50,202 nt of DNA from Deltaproteobacteria bacterium Ga0077550. GTDB lineage: Bacteria; Myxococcota_A; Polyangia; Nannocystales; Nannocystaceae. The stretch spans positions 1 to 50,202 of the forward strand of contig LNFB01000294.1 of assembly GCA_001464385.1 (NCBI GenBank), given 5' to 3'. Positions 46,170 through 50,202 of the stretch are shown piece by piece (position 1 is the stretch's first letter; the number at the start of each line of letters is the position of its first letter). The notes under the pieces are model-generated. The model was not told the origin of the DNA and did no database searches. It was given only the letters and a program-made list of their open reading frames with translations. Made by a program: the position numbers and the translations under genes.

Positions 46170-46979
46170 TCACCCCTCGGCGAGCATGCCCAGGAGCGTC
46201 GCCGCGAAGCGGTGCGCGTCGCCGGGCCACCGGGCGCTCAGGTAGTTCCCGTCGCGGACCACGAACCCCGGCCCGAGGTCGTCGGGCCGGTCGCGACGCA
46301 GCGCCATGTTCCCCTGCTCGAAGTCCTCGGGTCGCGCGAGCGCCCGGGTGACCTCGTCCTGCAGGAACTCCGGGTACGTCCGGTAGTAGTCGCCCAGGCG
46401 CCGTCGCGTCAGCCACCACGCGAGGCGCTCCTGCTTGCGCAGCAGGGCGGTGGTCCGTCGGCCGTGCAGCACGCTGCGGTCCGTGCCCACGAACCGCGAG
46501 CGCGCGGCGAGCAGCACCCCGTGGCAGATCGCGGCGACCGGTCGGCCGGTCACGAAGAACTGCGCGACGAACCGCGCGAGCGTCGGCGACTCGAGGTACG
46601 TGCGCATGCCCGGGGCATGGCCACCCGGCAGGACGATCGCGTCGTAGTCGTCCACGCGCAGCGCCTCGTAGTCGAGCGCGCGGTCGAGGACGCCGTCGGC
46701 CGCGAGGCGCTCCCACGCGCCGCGCCCGTTCGCGTCGGCCCGCAGCGCGCCCGCGAACAGACCCAGGCCCTCGCCGGTGATCATCCGCGCGTCGCACTCA
46801 CCGCGCACGCCGCCGGGCGTCGCGAACACCACGTTCACGCCGTGGCGGGCGAGCTGCTCCCACGGCACCGCGACCTCGGTCGGATCGAAGTCGACCGCGG
46901 CGGTGGCGACGAGCACCCGCTTGCCGCGCACGGGGGTCAGCGCGGGGTCGCCGGGTTCGGGAAAGCGCGCGCGGGCCAT
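46170..46979 (-). CDS. DJ-1/PfpI-family (type 1 glutamine amidotransferase-like) protein
   Basis: This 269-residue cytoplasmic protein has the DJ-1/PfpI fold: RVLVATAAVDFDPTEVAVPWEQLARHGVNVVFATPGG with E35 as the conserved acid, DYDAIVLPGGHAPGM, and the nucleophile elbow VAAICHG with C152-H153. It is longer than typical DJ-1 members, with extra helices after the active site (ALLRKQERLAWWLTRRRLGDYYRTYPEFLQDEV). This resembles the HSP31/YhbO-like chaperone or glyoxalase III branch. ATG 46979 is 10 nt after TACACT. It is divergent from the MFS transporter gene. Confidence 0.88.
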   Translation of the reverse strand: MARARFPEPGDPALTPVRGKRVLVATAAVDFDPTEVAVPWEQLARHGVNVVFATPGGVRGECDARMITGEGLGLFAGALRADANGRGAWERLAADGVLDRALDYEALRVDDYDAIVLPGGHAPGMRTYLESPTLARFVAQFFVTGRPVAAICHGVLLAARSRFVGTDRSVLHGRRTTALLRKQERLAWWLTRRRLGDYYRTYPEFLQDEVTRALARPEDFEQGNMALRRDRPDDLGPGFVVRDGNYLSARWPGDAHRFAATLLGMLAEG

Positions 46980-46989
46980 CGGCGTCTCG

Positions 46990-46995
46990 AGTGTA
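46990..46995 (-). promoter_or_regulatory. -10 element TACACT for the gene at 46979
   Basis: It ends 10 nt before ATG 46979 on the minus strand. Confidence 0.4.
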
Positions 46996-47045
46996 CCGCG
47001 AAGGGACGTGCATGGACGCCGCGTGGCTGCCAGGATGCGCGCGAC

Positions 47046-48245
47046 GTGCCGCTGTCCACCGGTGACGCCGCCCCGCGCGGCGACGAGGCCCGACGCCTCG
47101 CTGTCGCCTACGTGGCGCTGTTCTTCCTCGCTGGCGTCCACCTGCCGTACTGGCCGGTGTGGCTGGCGAGTCGCGGCGTCGATGCCCAGCAGCTCGGCGT
47201 GCTCCTCGGCATCGGCAATTGGGCCCGGCTGACCACGCCGTGGATCGGTGCGTGGGCCGATCGCACCGGTCGCGGTCCGCAGCTCCTGGTGGCGGTCGCG
47301 CTCGTCGTGCTCGTCGCCCTCGGCCTCTTCGAGCTCGCGCACGCGCTGCCGATCCTCGTCGCCCTGTCCGCGGTGCTGGGCCTCGCCTACGCGCCCATCA
47401 TCCCGTTGCTCGACGGCATGTCGATCACCGCGGCCGCAGCGGGCCGCATGGACTACGGCCGCGTGCGGCTGTGGGGATCAGCGTCGTTCATCCTCGCCTC
47501 GGTCGTCGGCGGGTGGCTGTTGCAGGGCCGTGACGCGGCGCTGGTGCTCACCACGTTGCAGAGCGCGGCGGTCGTGCTGGTGCTCGCGGTCGTGTGGCTG
47601 CGCCGCATGCCGGCCGTGCCGCGGACCGAGCGCGCGATCACCCACCGCGCGGCCCCGTCGCGGTCCTGGGCCGAGATCCTCGGCCAGCCGCGCTTCGCGA
47701 CCTTCCTGGTTTGCGTAGGCTTCCTGCAGGGGGCCCACGCGGTGCTCTACGGCTTCGGCACCAAGCACTGGCAGCAAGCCGGGATCTCGGAGTCGACGAT
47801 CGGGTGGTTCTGGGGCGTCGGCGTGATCGCCGAGGTCGCGCTGTTCGCCTGGGGCGCGCGGATCATCGCGTGGGTCGGCGCACCGGGATTGCTCGGGCTC
47901 GCGGGGCTCGGAGCGATCGTGCGCTGGGCCGCGCTCGGGTCGACGACCGCGATCGGTCCGACCTTCGCGATCCAGATCCTGCACGCGGCCAGCTTCGCGG
48001 CCATGCACCTCGGCGCGATGAGCTGGATCCGCGACAACATCGTCCCCGACGCGGTGAACCGGGCGACCGCGGTCTACACCGCGATCGCGGGCGGCGTCGC
48101 CCTCGGCATCGGCATGCCCCTGGGTGGCGTGCTCTTCGATCGCTGGCACGGGGACGCGTACTTCGCGATGGCGGCCTTCGCGGCGATCGGCACCGCGTTC
48201 GCGTGGCGACTCGGGCGCCCCACGCCCGCGCCATCCGTGCGATGA
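47046..48245 (+). CDS. MFS transporter (MFS_1-like/PPP type)
   Basis: This 399-residue integral membrane protein has about 12 hydrophobic segments, from AVAYVALFFLAGVHLPYWPVWL to YFAMAAFAAIGTAFAWRL. Family marks include LGVLLGIGNWARLTTPWIGAWADRTGRG (the A-like loop motif) and RLWGSASFILASVVGGWLL. It resembles the phenylpropionate/nucleoside-proton symporter-like branch; substrate cannot be assigned. GTG 47046 is preceded by CAGGAT 9 nt upstream, a degenerate -10. The next gene starts within its stop codon (ATGA), so they are co-transcribed. Confidence 0.9.
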   Translation: MPLSTGDAAPRGDEARRLAVAYVALFFLAGVHLPYWPVWLASRGVDAQQLGVLLGIGNWARLTTPWIGAWADRTGRGPQLLVAVALVVLVALGLFELAHALPILVALSAVLGLAYAPIIPLLDGMSITAAAAGRMDYGRVRLWGSASFILASVVGGWLLQGRDAALVLTTLQSAAVVLVLAVVWLRRMPAVPRTERAITHRAAPSRSWAEILGQPRFATFLVCVGFLQGAHAVLYGFGTKHWQQAGISESTIGWFWGVGVIAEVALFAWGARIIAWVGAPGLLGLAGLGAIVRWAALGSTTAIGPTFAIQILHAASFAAMHLGAMSWIRDNIVPDAVNRATAVYTAIAGGVALGIGMPLGGVLFDRWHGDAYFAMAAFAAIGTAFAWRLGRPTPAPSVR

Positions 48246-49558
48246 TCCCCGCGATGCGTCGCTCGCTCCTGCTCGCGCTCGGGCCCGTCGTCGCGGTCGT
48301 CGCGATCGCGGCGCCGACGACGGTGCGCGCCAACGCGGGCGGTCGACCGGGCGGCGGCTGCGTCGGGTGCCACGCGGGCGGTGACGTGTCGATGTCGCTG
48401 TCGGCGTCGCCGTCGAGCTTCGGGCCCGGCGAGCAGGTCACGGTCACGGTCACGGTGTCGGGCAACGGCGCGACGGCGGGGCTGTTCGTCGACGCCGACG
48501 CCGGAGATCTGTCGACCCTCGGCGGTCAGGGCCTCGAGGAGGTGGCGGCTGGCCTCACCCACAGCCAGCCCAAGGCGATGTCCGGCGGCGAGACCGAGTT
48601 CTCGTTCCGCTGGACGGCGCCCGACGACGCGGGCTCGGTGCGCTTCGCGCTCTCGGTGCTGGTCGCCAACGGCAACGGATCGGCGAGCGGCGACAAGGCC
48701 GACGCCGCCAACTTCGATCTCGTGTTCGGCTGCGAGGGCGCGTCGTACTTCCTCGACTTCGACGCGGATGGCTACGGGCGCACCGACGCGCCGCGGACGG
48801 ACTGCGCCGGCGCGGCGCCGGCGATGCACGCGGCGGCCAGCGGCGACTGCGACGACACGCGCGACACCGTGCACCCCGGCGCGACCGAGCTCTGCAACCA
48901 ACGGGACGACGATTGCGACACCGAGATCGACGAGGACGCGATCCCGATCCCGCTGTACCCCGACGGCGACGAGGACGGGTACTACGGGCAGCTCGAGGCC
49001 ATGAGCCCCGACGTCGTCATGGGCTGCGTCGGCACCCCGGACTACGCCGGCGAGCCCGGGGACTGCGAGCCCGACGATCCGTCGATGCACCCCGGCGCCG
49101 AGGAGATCTGCAACCTCTACGACGACAACTGTGACGGCCGCGCCGACGAGCGCGTGCGGCCGATCTGCGGCGTCGGTTGGTGCGCTCGCGAGGCGTGGAC
49201 CTGCGAGGTCGAGAACTGCGATCCCGGCGAGCCGCAGGAGGAGACCTGCAACCTGCTCGACGACGATTGCGACGACGAGATCGACGAGGACGTCGCGTGC
49301 CCCGAGGGCCAGGCCTGCATCGCGGGCGAGTGCCGCGTGGCCGGCAGCGATGGCGGCTCCGAGGGCGCCGTCGGCAGCGACGGCGGCGAGGTCGGGACCG
49401 GGGTCGATCCGGCGGGCACCGGCAGCGGCGGCCCCGCGGAGTCCGAGGGCGCGGCCGGCTGCGCGTGCGCGGCGACCCGCGGCGCCTCGAGCCCCGCGGC
49501 GTGGTCGTGGATCGTGCTGCTCGCGGCGCGCCGACGGCGACGCGTCAGGTCGACTTGA
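48242..49558 (+). CDS. MopE-repeat surface protein with CxxCH N-domain and MYXO-CTERM-like tail
   Basis: This 438-residue exported protein has a signal peptide (SLLLALGPVVAVVAIAAPTTVRA). A choice-of-anchor-V/reeler-like domain begins GGGCVGCHAGGDVSM; CVGCH has the form of a c-type haem site but is common in this domain. Three MopE-type metal-binding repeats follow: DADGYGRTDAPRTDC ... GDCDDTRDTVHPGATELCNQRDDDCD, GDCEPDDPSMHPGAEEICNLYDDNCD, ETCNLLDDDCDDEIDED. The C-terminus (GCACAATRGASSPAAW, hydrophobic SWIVLLAA, then RRRRR) is MYXO-CTERM-like, so it is probably sorted to the cell surface. It converges with the CDGSH gene, overlapping by 14 bp. Confidence 0.88.
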   Translation: MIPAMRRSLLLALGPVVAVVAIAAPTTVRANAGGRPGGGCVGCHAGGDVSMSLSASPSSFGPGEQVTVTVTVSGNGATAGLFVDADAGDLSTLGGQGLEEVAAGLTHSQPKAMSGGETEFSFRWTAPDDAGSVRFALSVLVANGNGSASGDKADAANFDLVFGCEGASYFLDFDADGYGRTDAPRTDCAGAAPAMHAAASGDCDDTRDTVHPGATELCNQRDDDCDTEIDEDAIPIPLYPDGDEDGYYGQLEAMSPDVVMGCVGTPDYAGEPGDCEPDDPSMHPGAEEICNLYDDNCDGRADERVRPICGVGWCAREAWTCEVENCDPGEPQEETCNLLDDDCDDEIDEDVACPEGQACIAGECRVAGSDGGSEGAVGSDGGEVGTGVDPAGTGSGGPAESEGAAGCACAATRGASSPAAWSWIVLLAARRRRRVRST

Positions 49559-50186
49559 AGCCGACCTTGCGGTGCGTCCCATCGCAGTACGGCTTGTTCG
49601 CCGACTGCCCGCAGCGACACAGCGCCGTCTTGACCACGCGGTGGATCGTGCGGCCCGTGCCGCTGGTCAGCTCGAGGTTTCCCTCGACCAGCAGCGGGCC
49701 GTCGGGCGCGGGGGTGATCGACACGGGCCCGTTGCGCGCCGCGAGCGGCTGGGACTCGGCGGTCGCCGGCTCGCCGGTGGCCGTGAAACCGGCGGCCGCG
49801 TGGCTGCCGTCGCAGTAGGGCTTGTTCTTCGAGGCGCCGCAGCGGCACAGCGTCGCGCGGAAGCCTGCGGGCGCGCCGTCGATCACCAGCTCGCCGTGGA
49901 GCGCGAGCGGCCCGTTCTCGCGGACCCGCGCGAGGTTGACGAGCGGCGCCTCCTCGTTCGGCCCACCGTCCAGTCGCTCGTATCGGATCGCGCCCGACGG
50001 GCACGTGTGCGCGAGCAGGGCGACACCCTCGGGGGTCGATGCATCGGGGTGGATCCACTCGCCCTGGACGTTCGGCACGAACACGTCGGGGCGCGAGAGC
50101 ACGCAGTTGCGGGCGTGGATGCAGCGCTTCGCTTCGAACTGGATGAGCACGTGCGTGCCGCGGACTTCCTCGATGTCGCCTGCCAT
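49545..50186 (-). CDS. CDGSH iron-sulfur protein with N-terminal Fe-S mono-cluster domain
   Basis: This 213-residue cytoplasmic protein combines an N-terminal divergent 4Fe-4S mono-cluster domain (CIHARNC ... HTCPSGAIRYER) with two CDGSH zinc-finger-like 2Fe-2S motifs: LCRCGASKNKPYCDGSH and LCRCGQSANKPYCDGTH. Each has the C-x-C ... C ... H ligand set of mitoNEET-like proteins. It probably serves in electron transfer or Fe-S cluster handling. ATG 50186 lies 10 nt after TACGAT at the window edge. Confidence 0.93.
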   Translation of the reverse strand: MAGDIEEVRGTHVLIQFEAKRCIHARNCVLSRPDVFVPNVQGEWIHPDASTPEGVALLAHTCPSGAIRYERLDGGPNEEAPLVNLARVRENGPLALHGELVIDGAPAGFRATLCRCGASKNKPYCDGSHAAAGFTATGEPATAESQPLAARNGPVSITPAPDGPLLVEGNLELTSGTGRTIHRVVKTALCRCGQSANKPYCDGTHRKVGFKST

Positions 50187-50196
50187 GGTGGCGACG

Positions 50197-50202
50197 ATCG
50201 TA
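50197..50202 (-). promoter_or_regulatory. -10 element TACGAT for the gene at 50186
   Basis: It ends 10 nt before ATG 50186 and touches the window edge, so the -35 is outside. Confidence 0.4.

Overview
The window is about 50 kb of very GC-rich DNA. It looks like a chromosome fragment of a myxobacterium (Myxococcota), most likely of the Nannocystis/Plesiocystis kind. This is inferred from content: Hanks-type Ser/Thr kinases with membrane anchors, ECF sigma factors with unusual C-termini, two proteins with MYXO-CTERM-like tails (Cys-rich, hydrophobic stretch, Arg cluster), Cys-rich and MopE-type metal-binding repeats, and a very large number of lipoproteins with Thr/Ser/Gly/Asp-rich linkers. No rRNA, tRNA, CRISPR array, transposase or phage gene was seen.

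Layout. 0.1-2.4 kb: an ABM-like protein and its ArsR regulator behind two 16-bp operator-like sites, divergent from a frameshifted serine-hydrolase gene. 2.4-4.7 kb: three lipoproteins, one with a TolB-like beta-propeller signature. 4.9-10.2 kb: XdhC, a solitary N6-adenine DNA methylase, a large lipoprotein, a MobA-like nucleotidyltransferase and a crotonase. 10.4-16.8 kb: two Ser/Thr kinases (one with ATPase and TPR regions) and a Maf protein. 16.9-20.5 kb: an orphan Tae4-type peptidoglycan amidase, a TlpA-like thioredoxin lipoprotein and a PHM-like copper monooxygenase. 20.5-28.3 kb: hutU and hutI, separated by an opposite-strand block of ECF sigma factor, kinase and Rpn-family nuclease, then a cyclic-nucleotide-binding protein. 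28.3-34.8 kb: surface proteins including a PLC-like lipoprotein, a TAXI-type binding protein and a metzincin. 34.9-40.2 kb: a UvrA paralogue, a VOC protein, an AraC regulator and a membrane-tethered ECF sigma factor. 40.3-50.2 kb: a metallo-beta-lactamase-fold lipoprotein, an M11-type metalloprotease, several Cys-rich lipoproteins, a DJ-1/PfpI protein, an MFS transporter, a MopE-repeat protein and a CDGSH iron-sulfur protein.

Two observations stand out. First, more than twenty genes have a TANNNT-like hexamer ending only 4-10 nt before the start codon and no Shine-Dalgarno sequence. This places the predicted transcription start at the start codon, so leaderless mRNAs appear to be the default; Shine-Dalgarno signals appear mainly inside operons and at a few special genes. 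Second, the Rpn-family gene at 25.2-26.2 kb carries a 12-bp repeat array and an internal ATG behind a good Shine-Dalgarno, the layout expected for an intragenic antitoxin (toxin plus short C-terminal product).

Roughly 18 of about 43 genes encode predicted lipoproteins. The region therefore looks devoted to envelope and surface functions and the kinases and sigma factors that may sense envelope state. How the genes cooperate is mostly inference; clear operons are few (ABM/ArsR; XdhC/methylase; lipoprotein/MobA-like; kinase/Maf; AraC/VOC/UvrA; MFS/MopE protein).
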